37,145 bases of DNA from an uncultured Pseudomonadota bacterium (GTDB lineage Bacteria; Desulfobacterota; Desulfobacteria; Desulfobacterales; Desulfobacteraceae), in NCBI GenBank assembly GCA_937880875.1, contig CALGRI010000107.1, positions 1 through 37,145 on the forward strand, read 5' to 3'. The notes below the pieces were generated by a model. That model was not told the origin of the DNA. It did not search any database and saw only the letters and a program-made list of their open reading frames with translations. The first letter of the stretch is position 1, and the number at the start of each line of letters is the position of its first letter. Shown piece after piece: positions 25,135 to 35,300 of this stretch. Made by a program: the position numbers and the translations under genes.

Positions 25135-25770
25135 ATGACATTAAGTGCATTAAAAATAAAAACAATTCTTAAAATATTAAGAGACAGGTACCCTGTTGTC
25201 AAGACCCAGCTTGAACATGAAACACCTTTTCAACTGCTCATTGCCACTATTATGTCTGCCCAGTGCACGGATAACCAGGTGAATAAAGTATGCAAAAATC
25301 TGTTTGGGAAATATCCTGATCCTGAGGCATTGGGAAAGGCCCCCTTGAATGACATCAAACAGATTGTTTATTCCACGGGTTTTTATAATAATAAAGCTAA
25401 AAATATTAAAGCCTGTGCCCTTGCCATTCTTGACGAACATCAGTCAAAAGTGCCCCAGGAGATGGTCAAGCTTATTGCCTTGCCGGGCGTGGGCAGAAAA
25501 ACGGCCAACGTTGTGCTGTCCGCCGCCTTTGGTCACCACACAATTGTTGTGGATACTCATGTATTGAGAATTAGTAGAAGACTTGGTCTGACTCAAAGCC
25601 TTGATCCGGTAAAAGTTGAGTATGAATTAATGGAGATCATCCCAAAAATATCCTGGAGCGATTTGTCCTTGCAATTGATTTATTTTGGCAGGGAAATTTG
25701 TGATGCTAAAAAACCGCTTTGTGAAAACTGCCCTTTGTTTAAAATCTGTCCAACAAAAGGGAAGGGATAG
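25135..25770 (+). CDS. nth: Endonuclease III
   Basis: A 211-residue DNA glycosylase/AP lyase of base excision repair, acting on oxidised pyrimidines. The helix-hairpin-helix LPGVGRKTANVVLSAAFG near residues 115-132 contains the catalytic Lys (GRKTAN), the catalytic Asp is in VVDTHVLR near residue 139, and the 4Fe-4S loop is CENCPLFKICP with an upstream Cys (CDAKKPLC). It is divergent from the PP-loop gene with a 13-base gap. Confidence 0.96.
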   Translation: MTLSALKIKTILKILRDRYPVVKTQLEHETPFQLLIATIMSAQCTDNQVNKVCKNLFGKYPDPEALGKAPLNDIKQIVYSTGFYNNKAKNIKACALAILDEHQSKVPQEMVKLIALPGVGRKTANVVLSAAFGHHTIVVDTHVLRISRRLGLTQSLDPVKVEYELMEIIPKISWSDLSLQLIYFGREICDAKKPLCENCPLFKICPTKGKG

Positions 25771-25858
25771 GATCTTCATGGGTCGGCCTGTTTTCATTCA
25801 AACACTATATTGGTTGAGCTCGTCTGCAGGCGGCCTTGTTCAGATGATAATAAGCCTG

Positions 25859-27559
25859 TCAGAGCCGTCCTTTTCGAACGATGGCTATCAAAAGCCATAT
25901 CCCCATGACAGCAGCAGCAATAAATCCTGCAATTCCGATTACAGACACCCCGAAAAGAAGCGGTGGGAGATTGGAATTAATGAGCATTGCCGACCCTAAT
26001 ATCAATGCGGCTATAATTATGGAAAAAGCAATCCTGTTGCTGGTCTGATCCTGGGTGCTCAACATTTTATCAAATCCTTCAATTCTCATATTGAAAGATA
26101 GTTTCCCGGATTTTGTAAGCCGCATTATCTCAATGGCATCTGTGGGGAAGATCTGAAATAATTTATAGGATTCCCTTGCAATCCCCATAAAGTCTTTAGC
26201 CATTCTTGAGGGTGTGAATTTCCTGTATTTTGCAGCCGCAACATAGGGGATGGCATGGGAAATTATATCAAAATCAGGATCAAGCTTTTTGGCAAGTCCC
26301 TCTATGGATATAAATGCTTTTATCATCAGGAAAAAATCCGGTGGAATCTTTAATTTATGATTTGCACACAGTTCAAGAAACTGGTTCACCATTTTGGCGG
26401 TTTTAATATCTTTTAAGGATTTTAAAAGGTGAGTGGATACAAATAAGGAGATATCCTTTTCAAGCCTTATCAGGTCTGGCTGGTTTTCATATTCAGAAAG
26501 CTCGCACAATAGTTTTGCTGTAAGTTTAAAGTCGTTTGTGGCAATACTGTGGATCAGATCCACAAATACCTCCCGGGTGTGTTGATCCACAAATCCTGTC
26601 ATCCCGAAGTCCACTGGGCCGATGCGGTTTTTTCCCAGGATAAAGATATTGCCGGGATGGGGATCAGCATGAAAAAATCCATGCTCAAATACCTGTTTCA
26701 TATAGAAATCAGCCCCCCGCTGTGTGATCAATTTTTTGTCAAGCCCGGCCAGTTCAATGGCATCCACATCATCGGCCTTGATTCCGTGGATATATTCCAT
26801 GGCCAGGACCCTGGCACTGGATTCGGCAAAATATACTTTGGGAATATAAATGGTTTTGTCATCTTTGAATTGTTCGGCCATCCGATCCATATTGGATGCT
26901 TCAATGGTGTAGTCCAGCTCTTTTTCAAGAGTTTTGGCAAATTCTTCCACAATTTTTACGGGTTTGAAAAAAGCCGCCTCCTCAATATTATTTTCCATGA
27001 TGGAAGCGATGTGAAGCATAATCTCAAGATCTGTTTCAATTATTTTTTGAATACCAGGCCTCTGGATTTTTACAGCAATCTGATCATTGCTGTTTATCTG
27101 TGCCCGGTGAACCTGTCCAATGGAAGCACTGGCAAAAGGGGCTTCTTCAATTGATTTAAAAATTTTGTCGTGGGGCTGGCCAAATTCAGATTCAATAATG
27201 GCTTTTACCTGGTCAAATCCAAAGCACGGGACATGATCCTGCAATTGCGCAAGTTCATTTAAAAGATCAACGGGAATAAGGTCGGGGCGGGAGGAAAGAA
27301 CCTGGCCCATCTTGATAAAGGTGGGCCCGAGTTCTTCAAACACCATTCTTATGCGCTGGTTTTTGGAAAGTTTTTCAACTTTTTCGTGGCTTTTAACAAA
27401 GGGGATGAGCTGGAGACCGGATTCAATGTAACGGTCAATATGCATTGAATCAATGATATTGCCAAAGCCATACTTTAAAATGATGCCAATAATCTGCTGA
27501 TACCGCCAAAGATGGCGGTATCGTTTGCCTACCCTGCCAATGTTTTTAATACTCAGCAT
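25859..27559 (-). CDS. UbiB/ABC1 (ADCK)-family atypical kinase
   Basis: A 566-residue member of the UbiB/ABC1 family, membrane-associated proteins needed for quinone synthesis in many bacteria. Diagnostic features: the KxGQ motif in FIKMGQVLSSRPDLIP near residue 82, the Ala-rich loop APFASASIGQVHRAQ near residue 142, MEYIHGIKADD, and the catalytic HADPHPGNIFI with VDFGMTG near residues 297-320. Two predicted transmembrane helices end the protein. In Desulfobacterales the quinone is menaquinone. It is probably transcribed with the phasin-like gene upstream (17-base gap). Confidence 0.92.
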   Translation of the reverse strand: MLSIKNIGRVGKRYRHLWRYQQIIGIILKYGFGNIIDSMHIDRYIESGLQLIPFVKSHEKVEKLSKNQRIRMVFEELGPTFIKMGQVLSSRPDLIPVDLLNELAQLQDHVPCFGFDQVKAIIESEFGQPHDKIFKSIEEAPFASASIGQVHRAQINSNDQIAVKIQRPGIQKIIETDLEIMLHIASIMENNIEEAAFFKPVKIVEEFAKTLEKELDYTIEASNMDRMAEQFKDDKTIYIPKVYFAESSARVLAMEYIHGIKADDVDAIELAGLDKKLITQRGADFYMKQVFEHGFFHADPHPGNIFILGKNRIGPVDFGMTGFVDQHTREVFVDLIHSIATNDFKLTAKLLCELSEYENQPDLIRLEKDISLFVSTHLLKSLKDIKTAKMVNQFLELCANHKLKIPPDFFLMIKAFISIEGLAKKLDPDFDIISHAIPYVAAAKYRKFTPSRMAKDFMGIARESYKLFQIFPTDAIEIMRLTKSGKLSFNMRIEGFDKMLSTQDQTSNRIAFSIIIAALILGSAMLINSNLPPLLFGVSVIGIAGFIAAAVMGIWLLIAIVRKGRL

Positions 27560-27576
27560 AAACGGTCCCGGTTTGT

Positions 27577-27879
27577 TTATGCTTGATCAGACAATTTTTT
27601 TGTCAGAGCATCGATCCTGTCGTTAAGGGTTTTTATATCTGACTTTGACGGCAGATCCAGTTTTAAGAGTATTTTTTCTATGGTTCCTTCGATTTTTTTA
27701 TCAAAGCTGGTCTTTGCATCTTCATATTTTTGCTGACATTCCGTTAAAAAATCTTTGGCCTCACTCTGGCTCATTTTGGATTTTTCGGCAAATTCTTTTG
27801 CCAGGTCTTCAATTTCATTTTTGGACCTTAATGCAAGTCCAACCCCTGTCAACAGTCCTTTTTTTAGATATTCAAACAT
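27577..27879 (-). CDS. Phasin-like small coiled-coil protein
   Basis: A 100-residue, highly charged helical protein. The N-terminal part (MFEYLKKGLLTGVGLALRSK) has an amphipathic helix, the middle is a long helix rich in Lys/Glu, and the C-terminus (LPSKSDIKTLNDRIDALTKKL) is the coiled-coil typical of phasin/PhaF-like and UbiK-like proteins. A strong GGAGGG SD precedes the ATG. It lies between the UbiB-like and acyl-CoA dehydrogenase genes. It may help organise UbiB at the membrane or bind lipid/polyester surfaces; which one is open. Confidence 0.75.
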   Translation of the reverse strand: MFEYLKKGLLTGVGLALRSKNEIEDLAKEFAEKSKMSQSEAKDFLTECQQKYEDAKTSFDKKIEGTIEKILLKLDLPSKSDIKTLNDRIDALTKKLSDQA

Positions 27880-27903
27880 ATTCCCTCCACCCTAAAAAAT
27901 ATT

Positions 27904-29751
27904 TTATTTTGATCCAAAAGACACGTCCAGAATATCCTCCACACTGGAGTCGCCTTCCAGGATAGCATCCATCTTACCATAACTTGATGGAAGAAGGGTA
28001 TTAATAAAAAATTTAGCAGATTCAATCTGGCCCGCGTAAAAGGCAGCATCTTTGTTTTTTAAAGCCTTGGCTGCAACGGCGTCCTTATCCAGGCTGCCAA
28101 CTTTTTGGGCAAGCCTGGGTGCAGCAATAGAGGCCCGCCACAGATGCATCCATGCAAAGGTGACATCCCCGGTTACTTCAAGAAAGGGATGGGCAAAGGC
28201 ATATGCATTCAACGCTTTTTCAGACCTGGCTCTTTGTCCGATTTGTTGACCAAGGGCTTCAAGCCTTGATACAGCATGGTCAACCTTTTCAACCAGTCTC
28301 TCAATGCCTTTAATTTTCCTGGCCTCTTCAATGGTTTTTTTCATCTGGTCAATAAAGTATTTAAAGCTTTCACCATTATTCATGGAAAGTTTTCTTCCGA
28401 TCAGATCCATGGCCTGGATACCATTGGTGCCTTCATAAATCATGCAAATCCTTGAATCTCTCATGAGCTGTTCAACAGGGAATTCACTGATATAGCCATA
28501 GCCGCCATAGACCTGTACGCCATGGGAACAGACTTCCAGGGATTTGTCTGTGATATATCCTTTAACTATGGGCGTTAAAACTTCAATCAATGCACTGGTA
28601 TCTGTTTTGAGTTGTTCGTCCTCTGTTACGTGGACAATATCAGAGCATTTGCCATAATAATAGATCAAAGACCGCATCCCTTCTGTATAGACTTTCATGT
28701 TCAAAAGCTGGCGTTTTACATCTGGATGCTGGATAATGGGAACGCTTTTTGCCGCCGGGTCCTTTCCTGCCAGAAGATGTCTTCCTTGAATCCTGTTTCT
28801 GGCGTAATCAAGGGCATACATATAAGAAGCTGATGCCACTGCAAACCCCTGCATTCCGATAAACGCACGGGCTTCATTCATCATCTGGAACATCTCAGGC
28901 ATGCCTTTGTTTTCTTTGCCCAGAAGGGTGCCTATACATTCCCCTTTTTCTCCTAGGGAAAGAGAGGCCGTGGCATTGCCATGAATCCCCATTTTATGTT
29001 CCAGGCCCGTACATAGGATATTATTAAATTCACCTAGGCTGCCGTCATCATTCACATTGTATTTAGGAGCCAGGAATAGTGAAATTCCTTTAGTTCCTGC
29101 AGGCGCGCCTTCAATTCTTGCCAGTACCGGGTGAATGATATTTTCGCACAGATCATGGTCTCCTCCAGAGATAAAAATTTTTGATCCCTGAATGGAATAG
29201 GTTCCATCCTCTTTTTTTGTTGCCGTGGTGGTGAGCGCTCCCACATCAGATCCTGCTTCAGATTCAGTCAAGAGCATGGTTCCGCCCCAAATGCCGGCAA
29301 ACATTTTTTTCATATAACGCTTTTTCTGGTCATCATCACCAAAGGCTTCCACAAGTTTGGCTGCACCGTGTGTCATGCCATAGTAGAGCATAAATGCAGA
29401 ATTTGCTCCCACCATGTATTCAAGAGCAGCACATCCGATGAGTTTTGGCATTCCCTGGCCGCCAACCTCAGGATCATCGCACATGGCCAGCCATTCACCT
29501 TCACAATAGAGTTTCCATGCCCGTTTAAAGGATTCCGGAACCGTGACCTTTCCATTTGCAAGTTTGCATCCGATTTCATCCCCGTCCTTAAACGCGGGAA
29601 GGATTTCTTTGATAGCCAGGTTTCTGGCTTCAGAAACAATCAGGTCCATTGTTTTTTTATTGAATTCTTCAAACAATTCATGTTCAACCATTTTGATCTG
29701 TTCATGCAGGACAAAATCAACATCCCGTCTGTCTGCTATAAGTTGTGCCAT
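27904..29751 (-). CDS. Acyl-CoA dehydrogenase, DmdC-like large form
   Basis: A 615-residue FAD-dependent acyl-CoA dehydrogenase of the long (about 600-residue) subfamily, related to 3-methylmercaptopropionyl-CoA dehydrogenase and fatty acyl-CoA dehydrogenases of Deltaproteobacteria. Visible: GMPKLIGCAALEYMVGANSA, LTESEAGSDVGAL (FAD/substrate loop), VQVYGGYGYISEFPVEQLMRD-like stretch and the catalytic Glu in IYEGTNGIQAMDLIGRKL. The C-terminal extra domain is present. Substrate chain length is not deducible. A TATAAT box (minus strand, 29799-29804) lies about 48 bases before the ATG, but its -35 is weak. Confidence 0.9.
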   Translation of the reverse strand: MAQLIADRRDVDFVLHEQIKMVEHELFEEFNKKTMDLIVSEARNLAIKEILPAFKDGDEIGCKLANGKVTVPESFKRAWKLYCEGEWLAMCDDPEVGGQGMPKLIGCAALEYMVGANSAFMLYYGMTHGAAKLVEAFGDDDQKKRYMKKMFAGIWGGTMLLTESEAGSDVGALTTTATKKEDGTYSIQGSKIFISGGDHDLCENIIHPVLARIEGAPAGTKGISLFLAPKYNVNDDGSLGEFNNILCTGLEHKMGIHGNATASLSLGEKGECIGTLLGKENKGMPEMFQMMNEARAFIGMQGFAVASASYMYALDYARNRIQGRHLLAGKDPAAKSVPIIQHPDVKRQLLNMKVYTEGMRSLIYYYGKCSDIVHVTEDEQLKTDTSALIEVLTPIVKGYITDKSLEVCSHGVQVYGGYGYISEFPVEQLMRDSRICMIYEGTNGIQAMDLIGRKLSMNNGESFKYFIDQMKKTIEEARKIKGIERLVEKVDHAVSRLEALGQQIGQRARSEKALNAYAFAHPFLEVTGDVTFAWMHLWRASIAAPRLAQKVGSLDKDAVAAKALKNKDAAFYAGQIESAKFFINTLLPSSYGKMDAILEGDSSVEDILDVSFGSK

Positions 29752-29902
29752 ATAATTATTCCCCTTTTGATATAATCATTTCTGATTTACTTTGAAAAAT
29801 TATAGTGTTTTCCTAAGCAAAATAAACAAAGTTGTCAACCTGTGGGCGTAAAAAATCAATTATTGGGTAGACGAAGAATTTATGTTGTGATACAGGAGAA
29901 CA

Positions 29903-30742
29903 ATGGATATTAAATGTTGGGGCTCAAGAGGGTCTATATCTGTATCAGGTGATCAATACTCTAAATATGGAGGTGATACTACCTGTATTGAGATTACAGC
30001 GAAGTCAGGAGAAACCATAATTATCGATGCAGGGACAGGTATCCGCTGCCTGGGCAATTCCTTTATTGAAAGGGAGATAACCCAATACTATCTTTTGTGG
30101 ACCCACGCCCATTGGGACCATATCCAGGGGTTTGCTTTTTTCAGGCCCCTGCTTTTCAGTAAAGTTAAAATAATGATTCAGGACCGCAAATTTTTAAGCA
30201 TCAATACCAGGGATCTTTTAAATAAAGTTATGGAAATGCCTTTTTTCCCCATTGGTTTAGGGGACCTGAAAGCAGATATCAAATTTGATCCGACATTGAA
30301 TGGTAAATTTAATATCGGGTCTGTAAAGATAGAAACCATTCCAACCAGCCATCCGGGCGGCGGCCTGGGATATAAATTCATTGAAGACGACAAATCCTTT
30401 GTGTTTTTAACGGATAATGAGCTTGGAGTTGATCACCCTGAAGGCGCGGGGTTTGATGCATACCTGAATTTTTCACAAAATGTGGATCTCTTGTTTCATG
30501 ATGCAGAATATACCAAGGATGAATATAAGCGAAAGAAGAACTGGGGGCATTCTTCGATTCAGGACGTATTGGATCTTTCATTAAAAGCCAATGTTAAAAA
30601 ACTTGGGCTGTTCCATCTGAACCAGGATAGAACGGATGAGCAGATGGACAGGATTGTCCGTGAATGCCGGGCAGACCTGAAAAAGAAAAATTCAACCCTT
30701 GATTGTTTTGCCGTTCCCTGCAATATGAAAATTCATCTTTAA
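29903..30742 (+). CDS. MBL-fold metallo-hydrolase
   Basis: A 279-residue metallo-beta-lactamase-fold protein. It starts KCWGSRGSISVSGDQYSKYGGDTTCIE, then IIDAGTGIRCLG, the metal motif WTHAHWDHIQGF near residues 71-82, SHPGGGLGYKF with the third His, and a late His in WGHSSIQDVLDL. The N-terminus with GSRGS and GGDTTC is characteristic of a phosphodiesterase-like COG1235 group found beside signalling genes. Substrate unknown. It is divergent from the acyl-CoA dehydrogenase with a 151-base gap; SD ACAGGAGAAC precedes the ATG. Confidence 0.85.
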   Translation: MDIKCWGSRGSISVSGDQYSKYGGDTTCIEITAKSGETIIIDAGTGIRCLGNSFIEREITQYYLLWTHAHWDHIQGFAFFRPLLFSKVKIMIQDRKFLSINTRDLLNKVMEMPFFPIGLGDLKADIKFDPTLNGKFNIGSVKIETIPTSHPGGGLGYKFIEDDKSFVFLTDNELGVDHPEGAGFDAYLNFSQNVDLLFHDAEYTKDEYKRKKNWGHSSIQDVLDLSLKANVKKLGLFHLNQDRTDEQMDRIVRECRADLKKKNSTLDCFAVPCNMKIHL

Positions 30743-30770
30743 TGATAAAGCCTGCGCTTAAACCAAATAC

Positions 30771-32063
30771 ATGAAACACCCATCCAACAGCCCTTCCTTG
30801 TCGCAGACCATCAGGGTCATACTGTCCTGGAAAATGCTGGTCATGTTTTTTTTCGGGTTTTCCTCGGGTTTTCCCTATTATATTATCAAGGATGTATTAA
30901 AATTCTGGATGATGGATGCCAATGTGGATATTGCCAAAATTGGCCTGTTTGCATTGGTGGGCATGCCATATACACTGAAATTTGTATGGTCTCCAGTGAT
31001 GGATGGATTTATTCCCCCATTCCTGGGTCGCAGGAGGGGATGGATCCTTATGGCGCAAATTGGCCTGATGATCACCATTGCCTTGCTGGGGCAATTTGAT
31101 CCGGAACAATCTCTTTTGTGGATAGCCGTGTTTGCTCTCTGTCTCAATTTTTTCGGGGCCAGCCAGGACATTGCCCTGGATGCTTTCAGACGTGAATACC
31201 TGACCAGTAATGAATTAGGGTTTGGCACGGGCGTATGGATGAATGCATGGCGCCTTGGCACCTTTGTTTCCGTCGGGCTTTCTGTTCTTGCTGACTTTAA
31301 TTTTACATGGCAGACAATTTTCTTAATGCTCACTGCTGTCATGGGTGTGGGCGTAATCACCACACTTTTGGTTCCTGAGCCCGTGGTTGAGGAACGCTTG
31401 CCTGTAAACATGAAAGAAGCGATTATTGAACCCTTTGTAGAATTTTTTCAAAGGAATAGCGCCATTCTGATTTTATTGTTCATTCTGCTGTATAAGATAG
31501 GGGATAATATGGCAAGTGCCATGACGATTCCATATATTGTTCAAATGGGATTTACCAAGGCCCAGTATTTTGTCATTGTTAAAGGGGTCGGCATGCTCGG
31601 GCTTTTTGGCGGTGTTCTTGTGGGGGGCTTTATCATGATTCGTCTGGGTATAGCAAAGTCTTTGTATGTTTTTGGCATTCTCCAGGCGATTTCTACGGCA
31701 TTTTTCCCTGTCCTGAATATTATTGATCATGGATCTTATTTCTGGCGCGAGCACAGCCAGGCATTATTGGGCGGCATTGTAGCATTTGAATTTTTTGCTA
31801 CAGGTCTTGGACAGGCTGCATATGCAACCTATATGGCAATCCAGACCAATAAACGGTTTACTGCAACGCAATATGCCCTGTTAACAAGTCTTATGGGGGT
31901 GCCTGGTGTTTTTGCAGCAGCGTTAACAGGCTATATGTCCAAATATCTGGGATGGAACTCCTTTTACTATTTGTGTGCCCTTGTCGCAATTCCGGGAATA
32001 CTTTTATTGTTTAAAATTGCTCCCTGGAATGCAAGTAATGAAGCATTGGAACAAGGAAGGTAA
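30771..32063 (+). CDS. AmpG-like MFS transporter
   Basis: A 430-residue membrane protein with about 12-14 hydrophobic segments in two blocks, of the PAT/AmpG branch of the major facilitator superfamily. Motifs: FGFSSGFPYYIIKDVLKFWM in TM1 region, GMPYTLKFVWSPVMDG, the loop RRRGWILMAQ, then FGASQDIALDAFRREYL near residue 125. Relatives carry muropeptides (AmpG) or acetyl-CoA; the substrate here is not certain. The start is not marked by a good SD. It follows the MBL gene by 28 bases and may be co-transcribed with it. Confidence 0.85.
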   Translation: MKHPSNSPSLSQTIRVILSWKMLVMFFFGFSSGFPYYIIKDVLKFWMMDANVDIAKIGLFALVGMPYTLKFVWSPVMDGFIPPFLGRRRGWILMAQIGLMITIALLGQFDPEQSLLWIAVFALCLNFFGASQDIALDAFRREYLTSNELGFGTGVWMNAWRLGTFVSVGLSVLADFNFTWQTIFLMLTAVMGVGVITTLLVPEPVVEERLPVNMKEAIIEPFVEFFQRNSAILILLFILLYKIGDNMASAMTIPYIVQMGFTKAQYFVIVKGVGMLGLFGGVLVGGFIMIRLGIAKSLYVFGILQAISTAFFPVLNIIDHGSYFWREHSQALLGGIVAFEFFATGLGQAAYATYMAIQTNKRFTATQYALLTSLMGVPGVFAAALTGYMSKYLGWNSFYYLCALVAIPGILLLFKIAPWNASNEALEQGR

Positions 32064-32129
32064 ATTAGCCTGACAACAGATAACCTTGAAATTATAAATA
32101 GTTTCTGGTTTACAGAATTTAAATAGTGC

Positions 32130-32158
32130 TTGACAAAAAACAACCTTTTTTTTACTAA
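32130..32158 (+). promoter_or_regulatory. Candidate promoter upstream of the hdrA-mvhD operon
   Basis: TTGACA (32130-32135) and TACTAA (32153-32158) are separated by 17 bases, giving a leader of about 160 bases before the hdrA ATG. The -35 is perfect; the -10 shares three of six bases with consensus. Confidence 0.5.
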
Positions 32159-32184
32159 ATGCTGTGGAAAAATTTAGATAAAGG

Positions 32185-32223
32185 CCTGTTAAATTAAAAA
32201 AAAATAATTATCAGGTTTTTTTT
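32185..32223 (+). terminator. Weak terminator- or attenuator-like hairpin in the hdrA leader
   Basis: CCTG (32185-32188) pairs with CAGG (32212-32215), with a further 3-base pairing inside across one mismatch and a large A-rich loop, followed by eight Ts. It lies downstream of the candidate promoter, so it could attenuate the operon or merely end ampG transcripts. The stem is weak. Confidence 0.3.
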
Positions 32224-32274
32224 GTCCAAATCCTTGTCTGTTTTATTGGGAATAATTTGGAACAGGCAGAGTTC

Positions 32275-32296
32275 ATAGCTTTATGTGTAAAGCTAT
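32275..32296. promoter_or_regulatory. Perfect inverted repeat just upstream of the hdrA start
   Basis: Arms ATAGCTTTA and TAAAGCTAT around TGTG, ending 26 bases before the ATG and 12 bases before the AGGAGG (32309-32314). Could be an operator or an RNA hairpin near the ribosome site. I do not recognise the regulator. Confidence 0.5.
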
Positions 32297-32322
32297 TATA
32301 AAACGGTTAGGAGGTAAGAATA

Positions 32323-35300
32323 ATGACTCAAAAGTCAACACCAAAGGAAGATCTTACAGGTTCTGTCATGGTCCTTGGTGGCGGAATCGCAGGAATGCAG
32401 TCTGCCATTGATTTGGCCAATTCAGGGTATTATGTATATCTGGTCGAAAAATCTTATGCCATCGGCGGTATGATGGCGCAACTGGATAAGACATTCCCCA
32501 CCAATGACTGTACCATGTGAGTAATTTCACCCAAACTGGTCGAGGTCGGCCGGCATCTGAATATTGAATTGTTAACAAACACGGAGCTTCTTGAACTTGA
32601 AGGGGAAGATGGAAATTTTATTGCCCGGGTGAAAGAAAACCCAAGATTTGTTGATTTGTTGAAATGTACGTCATGTGGGGAATGTACAGCGGTTTGTCCG
32701 GTGGAAATACCCAGTGAACATAATCAGGGGTTAGCTCTTCGAAAGGCTATCTTCAAGCAATACGAACAGGCAATACCGGGAGGGTATGGGATTTCTAAAC
32801 GATCCACGGCTCCGTGCAAGGCCACCTGCCCGGCCCATGTGAGTATTCAGGGGTTTATTGCCTTGATGAATCAGGGAAAGCATGCAGAAGCACTGAAACT
32901 GTTCAAACAAGAGCATCCTTTCCCAGGTTCCTGTGGCCGTGTCTGCCACCATCCTTGTGAAGCGGCTTGTACAAGGGGTGATGCAGACGAGCCTGTTGCT
33001 ATCCAATACCTTCACAGATATCTGGCCCAGCTTGATTTTGACAGTGATGAAACCTTTATTCCTGAAATTGCAGACAAGCGCGATGAAAAAATAGCTATTG
33101 TAGGTTCAGGACCTGCAGGACTGACCTGCGCCTATTATATGGCCCAAAAGGGATATGGGGCCACTATATTTGAAAAATTGCCTGTCAAAGGCGGCATGAT
33201 GACAGTGGGTATCCCAGAATACCGGCTGCCCAAAGCCGAACTTGCAAAGGAAATTGAGGTTATTGAAAACCTGGGTGTTGAGATTCAAACCTCCGTTGAA
33301 TTTGGTAAGGATGTTACACTTCAAAGCCTTAAAAAAGATGGGTATAGCGCATTGTTCATGGCGACGGGCCTCCACGGCTCCCGTGGATTGGGTGTAAAGG
33401 GAGAAGATCTGGACGGGGTAATCAAAGGTGTCGATTTGTTAAGAGACGCAGCCCTGGGCAAAGCTGAAAAACTTATTGGCAAGGTCATGGTCATCGGCGG
33501 TGGTAATGTGGCAGTTGATGTTGCCCTTACTGCAAGGAGACTCGGCGCAGATGATGTGACCATGGTCTGTCTTGAAAAACGGGATGAAATGCCTGCCTGG
33601 GATTATGAAATTGAAGAAGCCCTTGAAGAAAAGGTCAAAATTGTCAACAGTCTTGGACCCTTAAGATTTCTGGGTATAGATGGAAAGGTTAATGAAGTTG
33701 AATTCCAGGAATGTATTTCTGTATTTGATGAAAACGGAAGGTTCAGCCCCCAATATGATGATTGCAAATTAACTTCCCATGAAGCAGACATAGTCATTGT
33801 GGCCATTGGCCAGATGGGTGAGTTTGATTTTGCAGATAAACAAGGTATTGCCTTAACCCCGCCGGGCGGACTTGAAGCTGATCCAGTCACCCTGCAGACA
33901 CCCATTGACTGGGTATTTGCCGGTGGCGATGCATACTATGGCCCCAAATCAGTTGTGGATGCCATTGCCAGTGGAAAGACTGCGGCGGAAAGCATGCATC
34001 GATTCATCAATGGCGAAGATTTGAAAAAAGATCGTGAAAAATCCTGGGATTTTGAAAAACCTGATATTGATAATGTAACGAAAATTGAACGGGCAAAACC
34101 CGTTAAAATCAGTGTGGATGAAAGAGAAGGTAATTTCAAGGAAGTCACTTTGGATCTTGCCAGAGAAGCCATTGAAAGAGAAGCGGCCCGGTGTCTTTCC
34201 TGCGGGATCTGCTCGGAATGCTACCAGTGCGTTGATGCCTGCCTTGCAGGAGCAATTAATCATGAAGAACAGCCAAAGATAAGAGATTTGAATGTGGGAT
34301 CTGTCATCATGACCACCGGTGCCACAACCTTTGATCCGTCAGGTCTTGATGATATCTATATGTATAAGAGATCGCAAAATGTGATGACATCTCTTGAGTT
34401 TGAAAGAATTTTAAGTGCTGGCGGCCCCACCATGGGGCATCTTGTCAGGCCTTCCGATGAAAAAGAGCCTGAGAAAATTGCATGGCTTCAATGTATCGGG
34501 TCAAGGGATACCAATAAGTGCGGTAATGGGTACTGCTCATCCGTCTGCTGTATGTATGCCATTAAAGATGCCATGATTGCCAAGGAACATTCAGAGCTTG
34601 AACTGGATGCAGCCATATTTAATATGGATATGCGAACTTTTGGCAAGGATTATGAAAAATATTATAACAGGGCCGCAGACCAGGAAGGGGTCAGGTTTGT
34701 AAAATCAAGAATCCATTCTGTGATTGAAGAACCCGGGACGGACAACCTGATTCTCAATTATGCTGATGAAGAAGGTAAAATGCAGCAGGAAATCTTTGAC
34801 ATGGTTATTCTGTCTGTGGGCCTTGTCATTCCAAAGGAGAGTGTGGATCTTGCCAACAGGATCGGAGTTGAGCTGGACAAGTATAATTTTGTCAAAACGT
34901 CGACCTTCAACCCCTTACAGACATCCCGGCCAGGGGTTTATGTATCGGGTACTTTCCAGGGTCCAAAGGATATTCCTTCCTCGGTGACAGAGGCCAGCGG
35001 TGCAGCCGCTGCAGCCGGAATAAAACTTGCCGGAGCGCGTCATACCTGTACAAAAACCGTTGCCAAGCCGGAAGAAAGAGATGTCCTGGGGGAAGAACCG
35101 AGAATCGGGGTGTTTATCTGCAAATGCGGTATCAATATTGCCGGTGTGATTGATGTTGAAGATGTTGAAAATTATACCAAGACACTCCCCAATGTTGTTT
35201 ATACCGGTGGAAATCTGTTTACTTGTTCCCAGGATACCCAGGTTTCCATTAAGGAACTCATTGATGAGCATCAGCTTAACCGTGTTGTAGTGGCATCCTG

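Noticed and set aside
25122-25202. N-terminal extension of the PP-loop gene
   Set aside because: It would overlap divergent nth and adds 27 residues not matching the family.
27864-29775. Long antisense frames opposite the acyl-CoA dehydrogenase and other genes
   Set aside because: They are shadow frames of strongly conserved genes with no SD or family resemblance.
29799-29838. TTGACA and TATAAT on the minus strand as the acyl-CoA dehydrogenase promoter
   Set aside because: The two boxes are 28 bases apart, far beyond a sigma-70 spacer; only the -10 may be real.
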